Positions 25,469 to 34,011 of a DNA stretch of 64,000 nt are shown in pieces (positions within the stretch are counted from its first letter, which is position 1; each line of letters begins with the position of its first letter). The stretch is from the NCBI GenBank assembly GCA_038106145.1, contig JAYODD010000004.1, positions 142,991 through 206,990 of the forward strand. Reading direction: 5' to 3'. This DNA comes from JBFJKD01 sp038106145 (GTDB lineage: Bacteria; Pseudomonadota; Gammaproteobacteria; Pseudomonadales; Porticoccaceae). Made by a program: the position numbers and the translations under genes. Below the pieces are notes generated by a model that worked only from the letters and a program-made list of their open reading frames with translations, did no database searches and was not told where the DNA came from.

Positions 25469-28400
25469 ATGACCAAACGTGAACTGCGCGCCTTTGTACA
25501 ACGCCTGCTAACCTTGGCAGCAACCCCGGAACAAATCCGGATTAATCGTCGCAGCAGCGATGAAATCGCACAGCGTTTTTTTAACTCACCCTATTGCCGT
25601 GAGCGCACGTACCGCTACGATTCAAAACGCGGCGCAGGATTAGCGCTGGCCAGCTTTCTCGGTAACTTGTTGCTGAATGTACAGGCGGAACTGACCCAAT
25701 TAAACGAAGACTATCAAAAATTTGTCGACGAATATCGCGGTGCACCCAGCGATTATCATCGCCGCGAACGCATCCTCAAGTATATGGCAGCACTTGGCCG
25801 CTCGCGTCGCCAACTGCACCTGGACCGCAAGGCGTTCGCCCGCTACTTTGACTACGATGCCGCGGTAGAGCGGTTTCACGTTCACTACAACCGTCGCGAA
25901 CGATTTTTAGTCGTTGCGCTGGGCCGCCTCGGCGCCGTCGCGCCCTATACGCTGAACGCCGCCGAGCTCAGCGGCATAGAAACTGTGAATCAATGGAAGC
26001 GTCTGCGCTACCCAGAAATTTTGCGTGATTTTATTTTGTGGGATGGCGATGTACGGGTGCGTATCGACGCCTTGCGTTGCCTGAAGAATATTATCGAACA
26101 CACTGAATTTCCGAAGACATTTCGCCCCGTCCCGGAAAATATTCAACAATTTCTACACCGTTGCGTACTCGATACCAACCAGAACACCTGGCTGCAATGC
26201 GAAGCATTGGGATTACTGGCGCTGACGTCGCCCGCCAAGATTGGTCCCATCGCGGTGCAACGACTAGAGGAGGCGCGAGCCGGAGACGATATGTTTCCGC
26301 GCCGCTATATCTGTGAACAGCTATCCACTGTACTGCCGTCCGCCACCGCACAGCAAATTCTCGAACTCGCCGTCATCGACCAATCACCCTATGTGCGTCA
26401 GGGCGCCGCAATGGCCATGCTGGAACAGCCGCAACTGTGGCATCAACCCCTGCTTGCGCAACTGGCGCTGAATGACGCGGAGCCAGCGGTGCGCGGTACA
26501 GTGTTATCGCGACTGCACCGTATCTGCGATTGGGAAAAAATGTCGGAGTTCGCAATTACCCTGCTCATCAAGGCATTGCGCAAAGATTCAAATCGCTTCG
26601 CACTGCGCTGCGCCTTGCACGGATTGCCGAAGGTCCACGCGGTGTTCCTTGGCTGCCAATTTCTCGACCAGGCCAAGGTGTTGCGCCAGGCCGCCATCTC
26701 CGTGTTAACCCGTATCAATGTCGAATCCCCCCACCTGTCGGTACGCAGAACCGCAGCGGCAACCCGCGAAGAAATTGTCGGTCAGGCCAGTCCCGCCGCC
26801 CAGTCATTGTTCGCCGAACTCGGCACTCGCTTCAAAACCAGCCGGCCATTCCAATACCGTTCCGTTCCGAACGTAGAAGACGAACTGCTGGGACGCTCCC
26901 TGGCACGCCTGGCGCAACACGACTTTGGCTTCGACGTACGAACCGGCCGCAGCGCCACGGCCTGTCGCTGGCAACCCTTTAAATTCCGGCTATGGCGGGC
27001 GATACACGAGTTTCGCATCACCGCCAGCGACAAACGGCAGGCGCGCTCCCACACTGTGGGCAGAGTGTTTTACGGTAAATTGAGCGCCCCCGCCGCCCGC
27101 ATGGCGGAGCTGAGTAAAACCAAAGTTCCGGGCGAACCGTTATTTATTCCGGACGAGGGCGACTGGCGGCCCTTTTTACCACTACTCGATCAGATTATTT
27201 CCTCGGTCGACCACGGCTGGCCCACGCAACCGGTAAAAATTTTTACCTGTGAAGGCATCACCTATATTGACCCCCCTGATTCATTGTGGAGCCGCTTGCG
27301 CGCGCGCCTTATTCTGAGTCGCAATTTTGAAACCTATGCCGATTTGCGCAACTGGCAGGAGGGCGCGCCCTACGGCCCGGACACTTACCTGAAAAAAATC
27401 GGCGAACTCGGTTTTAACGTCCGTTTCCAGCCCTATTACGCGCCGTCGGGCAAGGCCTATCCGGCAAACCCGGCCGTGACGCGATTTTTTAGCCGTGCAC
27501 TACCCCTGCCAGTGGTGGAGTTTGGCCAGGATTTTCGCGATTACTTCGTGTCCGTTTACCAAAACTCGCTACGCGATCTTGCCCTTTTTCTCGTCGCTAT
27601 AACCGGGTTATTTGTCGGGCGACATTTGTGGATGGGCGCGCTGATGCGCAAGGCCCGCAATCGCATTCCGCTGGTGCTTGGGGGCTGGGGGACCCGCGGA
27701 AAATCAGGTACGGAACGTATCAAGGCCGCGGTGATGAACGCCATGGGTTATCACGTGGTATCCAAAACCACCGGCTGTGAAGCGATGTTTCTGGACGGCT
27801 ACCACCACGGTCAGTTACGGGAAATGTTTCTGTTTCGACCCTACGACAAGGCCACCATCTGGGAACAGGTCAATGTGGTGCGAATCGCCGCCCAACTCGG
27901 CGCTGACGTGTTTCTATGGGAGTGCATGGGGTTAACCCCTGCCTATGTACGCATTCTGCAACGTTTCTGGATGCGGGACGACATTTCCACCATCTGCAAT
28001 ACCTATCCGGATCACGAGGATCTGCAAGGACCCGCGGGTTACGACATTCCCCTGGTGATGGTTAACTTTATTCCCCCCAAAGGGCGCCTGATTACCAGCG
28101 AAGAAGAAATGGTACCCATTCTGCAGGAGGGCGCACGCCGCGCCCAGACCGAATTCAAAAACATCAACTGGTTACAAGCCGGTCTGCTGACCCCGGATAT
28201 TCTAGAGCGCTTTCCCTACCAGGAGCACCCCTACAATATTGCCCTGGTACTGGAAATGTGTCGTTCCATGGGTATTGACGACGGCTTTGCACTAAAGGCC
28301 ATGGCGGATAATGTAGTGGCCGATCTCGGCGTATTAAAAGTCTATCCGATCACCACCGTGCGCGAACGCCGCTTTGAATTTGTCAACGGCCACTCCGCCA

Positions 28401-29614
28401 ACGAACGCATGGGCTGCATGGGCAACTGGCTGCGTCTCGGATTCGATAAGCATAACCATCTGGAAACACCAGGCGAATGGATCTCCACCGTGGTTAATAA
28501 TCGCGCCGATCGCATTCCGCGTTCGAAGGTGTTTGCTGCCATTATGGTCAATGATATTTGCGTCGATCGGCACCTGCTAATCGGTACAAATCTCGAGGGA
28601 ATGCGCAGTTATCTCGAAGAGGAATGGGAAAAAACCATGGCGGCCATTCCCTTTGACGACAACGGCGCGAGCTTCACCAACTGGTGTCGGCGCTTGCGTA
28701 TTCCCATGAGTCTCGCGGAAGTTAACGGACGCCTGCGCGCCATGCTGGAAGGCATCGGGCAGGCCGCCCATCTCCCGGTCGCCGACGATTCCGAACTGAC
28801 TCCTGCTCAAGTATCCGCGAAACTGACCAGTCTCAATGTCAGCGCACCCATCGCCGAGGATATAGCCAATTTCCACCAGCAGTATCTGGACGAATTTAAC
28901 GCCTGCAAGCCCTTGCACCAACAACTGGCCGCTGGCACACAGGGCGAACTTGTCACCAGAGCCAAAGCGCAGTTATGGCAATGGTTCGACTCCCATCTTA
29001 TTATTGTCCACGATGCCCACGCCACGGGGGAACAGATCTTACATCGTCTGGTTTCCGCATCGCCACCGGGCTACCTGAACAAGTGCATGGGCATGCAAAA
29101 CATCAAGGGGCCTGGACTCGATTTTATCTACCGCTGGCAATACTGGAACGAAGTGTACGCCGCCGGACAATCCCTGCTCAGTAACGATACCAATGTCGTT
29201 TCCCAGGGACTGCGGCAATTATCCACGCTCAATGAATTTGGCCAGCTATCCGAAAATTACCTGTACCAGGTGTTTGCCGACTTAAAGGCGCGACCCGTGG
29301 CGCAAGATGAGTTTATTCAATCCAGCCTGGCAACCTTACAGGATGCGCTCGCCGCCAGAATGGCCAGTATCCACGACAGCATTAGCCACAGCGAGGCTAG
29401 CGACCATGGTGGTGGTCACGGTTGGCGTCAAAAGGTATTAGCCGTTACCGAGCAATTAATCGACGCGCTCGACGCCGTGCGCCGACGCAAACAGGCCGAC
29501 GCCATTTACGTGGATCTGTGTGCCGGACATATCAGCCGATCCCGCGCGATTAATCTATTGCAGGCTTTGACCAAACGCCAAAAGGGCGGATGGCTCGGCG
29601 CGGCAAAAAAATAA
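25469..29614 (+). CDS. Giant PgsB/CapB-like Mur-ligase-fold polymer synthetase
   Basis: 1381 aa; Bacillus PgsB has about 390. The PgsB core lies at about 735-1060. It has the ATP loop GGWGTRGKSGTERI, then VVSKTTGCEAMFL, LWECMGLTPAYVRI, ICNTYPDHEDLQGP, FVNGHSANE and VVNNRADRIPR, each with a recognisable counterpart in PgsB in the same order. PgsB is an ATP-dependent amide ligase that extends poly-gamma-glutamate. In front lie a Leu/Arg-rich N-terminal part, HEAT-like helical repeats at about 190-440 (DVRVRIDALRCLKNII, SPYVRQGAAMAML) and one membrane helix at about 695-720 (LALFLVAITGLFVGRHLW). A helical tail of about 300 residues of unknown role follows the core. The gene is 9 bases after the exporter-like gene and 13 before mnmC. 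The monomer could be Glu or another amino acid. Confidence 0.85.
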   Translation: MTKRELRAFVQRLLTLAATPEQIRINRRSSDEIAQRFFNSPYCRERTYRYDSKRGAGLALASFLGNLLLNVQAELTQLNEDYQKFVDEYRGAPSDYHRRERILKYMAALGRSRRQLHLDRKAFARYFDYDAAVERFHVHYNRRERFLVVALGRLGAVAPYTLNAAELSGIETVNQWKRLRYPEILRDFILWDGDVRVRIDALRCLKNIIEHTEFPKTFRPVPENIQQFLHRCVLDTNQNTWLQCEALGLLALTSPAKIGPIAVQRLEEARAGDDMFPRRYICEQLSTVLPSATAQQILELAVIDQSPYVRQGAAMAMLEQPQLWHQPLLAQLALNDAEPAVRGTVLSRLHRICDWEKMSEFAITLLIKALRKDSNRFALRCALHGLPKVHAVFLGCQFLDQAKVLRQAAISVLTRINVESPHLSVRRTAAATREEIVGQASPAAQSLFAELGTRFKTSRPFQYRSVPNVEDELLGRSLARLAQHDFGFDVRTGRSATACRWQPFKFRLWRAIHEFRITASDKRQARSHTVGRVFYGKLSAPAARMAELSKTKVPGEPLFIPDEGDWRPFLPLLDQIISSVDHGWPTQPVKIFTCEGITYIDPPDSLWSRLRARLILSRNFETYADLRNWQEGAPYGPDTYLKKIGELGFNVRFQPYYAPSGKAYPANPAVTRFFSRALPLPVVEFGQDFRDYFVSVYQNSLRDLALFLVAITGLFVGRHLWMGALMRKARNRIPLVLGGWGTRGKSGTERIKAAVMNAMGYHVVSKTTGCEAMFLDGYHHGQLREMFLFRPYDKATIWEQVNVVRIAAQLGADVFLWECMGLTPAYVRILQRFWMRDDISTICNTYPDHEDLQGPAGYDIPLVMVNFIPPKGRLITSEEEMVPILQEGARRAQTEFKNINWLQAGLLTPDILERFPYQEHPYNIALVLEMCRSMGIDDGFALKAMADNVVADLGVLKVYPITTVRERRFEFVNGHSANERMGCMGNWLRLGFDKHNHLETPGEWISTVVNNRADRIPRSKVFAAIMVNDICVDRHLLIGTNLEGMRSYLEEEWEKTMAAIPFDDNGASFTNWCRRLRIPMSLAEVNGRLRAMLEGIGQAAHLPVADDSELTPAQVSAKLTSLNVSAPIAEDIANFHQQYLDEFNACKPLHQQLAAGTQGELVTRAKAQLWQWFDSHLIIVHDAHATGEQILHRLVSASPPGYLNKCMGMQNIKGPGLDFIYRWQYWNEVYAAGQSLLSNDTNVVSQGLRQLSTLNEFGQLSENYLYQVFADLKARPVAQDEFIQSSLATLQDALAARMASIHDSISHSEASDHGGGHGWRQKVLAVTEQLIDALDAVRRRKQADAIYVDLCAGHISRSRAINLLQALTKRQKGGWLGAAKK

Positions 29615-29627
29615 GCGCGGAGCATTT

Positions 29628-31745
29628 GTGGTCGCAACCGAATACGTACTATCCAATGCCCCGTTACAATGGCGCGACGAGCATCCGTACGCGCAAAAAT
29701 TTGACGATAGCTATTTTTCTACCGCAGGCGCCATTGCCGAATCTCGCTACGTTTTTCTCGAGCAAAACCACCTTGCGCCGCGCTGGACAAATTTGACCGG
29801 AAATCAACACTTCACTATTGGTGAAACCGGATTTGGCACCGGGCTTAATTTTCTAAATGCCGCAAAATTATGGAGTGAAATCGCCCCCGGCGACAGTACT
29901 TTGCATTTTATTTCCGCGGAAAAATATCCGCTACACAGAAATGACTTGAAGAAAATCCTCGCCCCCTGGCGGGATCAATTACCGCTTGCTAATCTGCTTA
30001 TCGATAATTACCCACCTCCCGTACCAGGATTTCATCGCCTCAACTGGGCTGGTCACAATATCCGTTTAACCCTCCTGTATGGCGATGCGACGCAATGTTT
30101 CGAGCAACTGTGCGCCACCGATCACCCACTCTTCCAGCACGGTTCACACGCCATGGACGCATGGTTTCTGGACGGCTTTGCACCGGCGAAAAACCCGTCC
30201 ATGTGGAGTCTGGAACTGTTTGCGACCCTGGCCCGGCTGAGCACCGAAAACACCACGTTCAGCACGTTTACGGCCGCCGGAAATGTTAGGCGTGGACTCG
30301 CGGAAGTTGGTTTCGACGTGAGCAAAGTGCCCGGCTTTGGTGCTAAAAGACATATGCTGAGGGGCATTATGCTACCGCGAGGAAACGCCACGCGGGAAAG
30401 TGCAGACCCGTTGGGCGACAACCCCCAACCCGCACCAGACACCGCACCGCGCCGACGGCAACGGACGGCAGGCCAGACACCCTGGTACCTGCCAGCGCGC
30501 GACGGCGGATCAAGGCCAGGACCAACGAACGCTAAACGAGCCATTGTTGTCGGTGGCGGTATTGCCGGGTGCACCAGCGCCGCCGCACTCGCGCAACGGG
30601 GCTGGCAGGTGACACTACTGGAACGCAACAACCAACTGGCCACCGAAGCATCGGGAAATCCCCAGGCGATTATTTACCCCAAGCTATCCCTGCACCAGTC
30701 ACCACTGTCGCGCTTTAACCTGCTGGCGCTCCTGTTTGCAAGTCGATTTTACCTGCCATTCTGGCAACATTCCGCTTTTGGCGTGCGTAGCGGCGTGGTA
30801 ACTCTTGGCGATACTTCCGCCCAGTTGGCGACGTTGCGACAATTGGGGGCACTGTACTCCAGCGTGCCCGAATTAGTGCGCTACGTGGAGGGCGACCAAC
30901 TTGAGGCGGTCTGCGGCCTTGCGCTCAGCACCCAGGGTGGGCTGTTGTTTCCAGCCCTTGGCTGGATCAAACCGGGTGCCCTGTGCACTGCTTTGTGCGC
31001 GCACAAAAACATTCACATCGTCAACGGCACAGTGGATACGCTGGGCCACAGCGCAGATGGCTGGACGGTTGTCGACGAACAACGGCGCACCTTGGCCGCA
31101 GCACCGGTTGTGATCCTGGCCGCCGGTGTGGCAACCAAACGCTATGCGCAGACGCGAAATCTTCCCTTGAAAACCCTGCGTGGCCAGATCACACTCGTTC
31201 CAGCCACGACTGCAAGCGCCCCATTGCGCACCGTTGTGTGCGGCAAGGGATACGCCGCCCCGGCCGTCGACGGGTGGCACAGTGTTGGCGCGACTTACAA
31301 TCTGGACACCGACTCAGTGGCGGTGCGTGATTCTGATCATGGGATCAACCTGCAACAGCTGCACGCCACAGATACCGCACTGGGACACTTACTGGGCACA
31401 GCGCCACTCAACTCCCTGCGCGGCCGCGCGGCTCTACGTTGCACCACGCCGGATTATCTACCGTTGCTGGGCCCAGCACCGGTATACGACGAGTTGGTCT
31501 CCACCTACGGCGCGCTGGCGCGGGATGCCCTCGCTGATATTCCTCACTGCGGTGCTTACTGGCCGGGTTTATATCTCAATTGCGGTCATGGATCCCGCGG
31601 CATGAGTTACGCGCCGCTGGGCGCCGAATTAATCGCCGATCAAATCGAAGGGCTGGCACCGCCCCTGCCCCGCGATCTGGCCGTCGCCCTGAACCCGGCG
31701 CGATTTATTATTCGCGATCTCAAACGCCATAAACTAACACCCTGA
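29628..31745 (+). CDS. mnmC: Bifunctional tRNA 5-methylaminomethyl-2-thiouridine methyltransferase/oxidoreductase
   Basis: 705 aa; the E. coli enzyme has 668. MnmC finishes the mnm5s2U34 modification: the C-terminal FAD domain removes the carboxymethyl group and the N-terminal domain methylates with SAM. Visible are the N-terminal domain with IGETGFGTGLNFLNA and DAWFLDGFAPAKNPSMW, and the FAD-binding RAIVVGGGIAGCTSAAAL at about residue 304. A low-complexity linker of about 55 residues joins them. The GTG at 29628 is preceded by GCGGAG. It lies 13 bases behind the PgsB-like gene, so it may ride on that operon, though its function is unrelated. Confidence 0.95.
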   Translation: MVATEYVLSNAPLQWRDEHPYAQKFDDSYFSTAGAIAESRYVFLEQNHLAPRWTNLTGNQHFTIGETGFGTGLNFLNAAKLWSEIAPGDSTLHFISAEKYPLHRNDLKKILAPWRDQLPLANLLIDNYPPPVPGFHRLNWAGHNIRLTLLYGDATQCFEQLCATDHPLFQHGSHAMDAWFLDGFAPAKNPSMWSLELFATLARLSTENTTFSTFTAAGNVRRGLAEVGFDVSKVPGFGAKRHMLRGIMLPRGNATRESADPLGDNPQPAPDTAPRRRQRTAGQTPWYLPARDGGSRPGPTNAKRAIVVGGGIAGCTSAAALAQRGWQVTLLERNNQLATEASGNPQAIIYPKLSLHQSPLSRFNLLALLFASRFYLPFWQHSAFGVRSGVVTLGDTSAQLATLRQLGALYSSVPELVRYVEGDQLEAVCGLALSTQGGLLFPALGWIKPGALCTALCAHKNIHIVNGTVDTLGHSADGWTVVDEQRRTLAAAPVVILAAGVATKRYAQTRNLPLKTLRGQITLVPATTASAPLRTVVCGKGYAAPAVDGWHSVGATYNLDTDSVAVRDSDHGINLQQLHATDTALGHLLGTAPLNSLRGRAALRCTTPDYLPLLGPAPVYDELVSTYGALARDALADIPHCGAYWPGLYLNCGHGSRGMSYAPLGAELIADQIEGLAPPLPRDLAVALNPARFIIRDLKRHKLTP

Positions 31746-31774
31746 TCTGACCGCGCAAAATATAGGCCCGCGAC

Positions 31775-32404
31775 TCACCGTCTGAGCTGATTGCGGGCTT
31801 TGGCAAGCATTTCCGCTGACCCGGAACCGCAGGTGATAATAGTCCGCATCGCCTCCTCCACGGAAACGCCGGGCAGTGCCTCGATACAGTCCCCTGGCAA
31901 ATGATAGGTTATGCCAGAAGTGGGAATCGGTGCCGTGGGCACATACACCGTGACGCCACCATCGGCGTGTCTACTGGTAACGATCGCCGTCACCACCACC
32001 GGCGACTGTAATCCATAAATTTTTGCCAGCACCGGCTCGCCCTTAAGGATGCTGGCGCCACCGCTGCCCCCAAGCAATTCCAGCGTGATGGAGCGAATCG
32101 TTTTATAACCCGGCGCGACCTTGATCAGCGCACCTTCCACTCGTGTGTGCAGCCATTCACCCACACCGGTCTTTACAATCAGCCCGACCAGGAAACACCC
32201 CCCCAGAATAATGCCCACCACCACCAGCGCCGCGACCAGATCGCTGAGGGCCGTGTGTTGCGCGACCAGGCTGGTGAGCGGACTGATCAAGTCCGCAACC
32301 AGGCGAAACAGCCATTGAAATATCAGTAGTAAGAGGGCCAGGGGCAGAATAACCGCCAATCCACCCAGCAGTGTCAAGGACAAAAAATTGCGTACTCCGA
32401 GCAT
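31775..32404 (-). CDS. DUF502 family membrane protein
   Basis: 209 aa from the ATG at 32404, where the family N-terminus (RNFLSLTLLGGLAVILPLALLLL) begins; an upstream extension to 32476 looks non-genic. It has two membrane helices (about 8-35 and 55-80) followed by a soluble domain with the typical DUF502 segments GYKTIRSITLELLG, VVTAIVTS and VYVPTAPIPTSG. The function is unknown. It is convergent with mnmC, with 29 bases between stops and no obvious terminator hairpin. Confidence 0.85.
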   Translation of the reverse strand: MLGVRNFLSLTLLGGLAVILPLALLLLIFQWLFRLVADLISPLTSLVAQHTALSDLVAALVVVGIILGGCFLVGLIVKTGVGEWLHTRVEGALIKVAPGYKTIRSITLELLGGSGGASILKGEPVLAKIYGLQSPVVVTAIVTSRHADGGVTVYVPTAPIPTSGITYHLPGDCIEALPGVSVEEAMRTIITCGSGSAEMLAKARNQLRR

Positions 32405-32779
32405 AACTGTATTCCGTGTAATCGGGACCAAAAAAAAGTGGGCGGGAGATGAGACCAGGCGCACCGGGGTAATCATAACCCGAGTGCATCGATATGACCG
32501 CTAGTTCGCAACAAACGGGTCGGGTTAGGATAGAAAGCAGTGCGCCGGTTCGTCGCGCATTCAATGCTAACGAGAACCCGGTTAGCTCCACCCTGCTTTC
32601 GCCAGATGGCTATTGCCACGCGCTGGATTCTACTCCAAGGTAGGGCTACACTACTTTTCGGTAGCAATACGCATGTCGACGTTATCCAAGCTAGGGTGAA
32701 TGCAGTGAGCTCTACCTAGCAACAGCGCGGATATTCACCTGCCCGCCAATAAAATTTGCGAACGGAACGAGGCCACAGT
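32405..32779. other. Intergenic stretch without a recognisable gene
   Basis: 375 bases between the divergent DUF502 and amidohydrolase genes. Short open frames exist on both strands, but none has a family-like composition or a good ribosome site. It presumably holds the two outward promoters; I could not pick them out with confidence. ACGAGG near 32768 is the ribosome site of the next gene. Confidence 0.5.
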
Positions 32780-33883
32780 ATGTCGAAACCGATTATTTCC
32801 GCGGACTCCCATATTACTGAACCGCCGAATTGCTACACCGATTACATCGATCCGGCTTTTCGCGAGCGGGCCCCGCACATGATAGCCCACGAAAAATTTG
32901 GCGATATTTATGTTATCGACGGTATGGATCAGCCAGTGCCCATGGGCCTGGTGGCTGCGGCTGGCAAGGATCCCGCGAGCCTGAGGGCGGGCGGCGCCAA
33001 ATTCGACGATTTACCTCGCAGCGGCTGGGACGCCCGTTATCGGGTTGCGGATCAGGAGCGGGATGGGGTGAGCGCAGAAATTGTCTACCCCACGGTGGGC
33101 ATGATGCTGTGCAACCATCCGGATATGGCCTACAAATCCGCCTGCTTCGCGGCCTACAACCGCTGGCTGGAAAACTATCTGGCGGGCGCGCCCGACGGCC
33201 GCCTGTTTGGCCTTGGGCAAGTAGCCCTGCCTTCCGTCGCCGCGGGTATCAAGGAACTGGAAGACGCCAGAGCGCGTGGCTACGTTGGCGTTATGATGAC
33301 AGGCAACCCCCCCGAGGCGGATTACGACGATCCCATGTACGATCCCCTGTGGGAGGCCGCCGTCGATCTCGGGCTGCCCCTGTCATTCCATATTTTGACC
33401 TCGAAAGCGGATCAGCTGAATAATCAGCGCGGACCTAAAATCAACAGCTTCCTCGGCATTATGCGCGGTTGTCAGGACATTCTCGGCACCTTTGTCTTCG
33501 GTGGCGTATTTGATCGCCATCCGCGGCTAAAGGTGGTGTGCGCCGAGGCCGACGCCGGCTGGGTGCCCCACTATACCTATCGCATGGACCACGCTTACGA
33601 TCGCCACCGCTACTGGATGAAAGCGCCACCCCTGGAAAAAATGCCCAGCGAATATTTCTTCGACAATATCTATCTCACCTTTCAGGACGACTGGACGGCT
33701 TTCAAGCACCGTAACGAGATGAATCCACGGCGACTCATGTGGGCCAACGATTTCCCCCACAGCGACTCCACCTGGCCCTGGTCGCAATCCATGCTCGGCG
33801 AGCACACTCAGGATATGAGCGAGGAGGAGAAAGACTGGATTCTCCACGACAATGTGGTGGAATGCTACAACCTGCCCCTGTAG
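32780..33883 (+). CDS. Amidohydrolase-superfamily protein (amidohydrolase 2 type)
   Basis: 367 aa from the ATG at 32780 (ACGAGG upstream). The metal-binding N-terminal motif reads ISADSHITEP, a D-x-H form seen in ACMSD-like and related decarboxylases/hydrolases. Further on are LSFHILTS (His ligand), VVCAEADAGWVPHY and WANDFPHSDSTWPWSQ, the conserved late Asp region. The substrate is unknown; members act on aromatic or cyclic carboxylates. It is followed 128 bases later by another amidohydrolase on the same strand, so the two may form one pathway. A second, distant family member is encoded at 50978. Confidence 0.85.
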   Translation: MSKPIISADSHITEPPNCYTDYIDPAFRERAPHMIAHEKFGDIYVIDGMDQPVPMGLVAAAGKDPASLRAGGAKFDDLPRSGWDARYRVADQERDGVSAEIVYPTVGMMLCNHPDMAYKSACFAAYNRWLENYLAGAPDGRLFGLGQVALPSVAAGIKELEDARARGYVGVMMTGNPPEADYDDPMYDPLWEAAVDLGLPLSFHILTSKADQLNNQRGPKINSFLGIMRGCQDILGTFVFGGVFDRHPRLKVVCAEADAGWVPHYTYRMDHAYDRHRYWMKAPPLEKMPSEYFFDNIYLTFQDDWTAFKHRNEMNPRRLMWANDFPHSDSTWPWSQSMLGEHTQDMSEEEKDWILHDNVVECYNLPL

Positions 33884-34011
33884 GGTGAACCGCCCGCGGG
33901 TTGCCGCGTCTTCAGGCACTGCCAGTGACTGGATGAAAGCCTGTAACAACAGGGCGGAGATTGACTGATTCAGCGGGGGAGGAAACAGCTCCCGCGTAAC
34001 GAGGATGGAAC

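Noticed and set aside
13766..29614. Interpretation as the RimK/inactive-transglutaminase peptide ligase system
   Set aside because: No ATP-grasp, transglutaminase or retropepsin-like protein is present; PgsB and PgsC motifs fit better.
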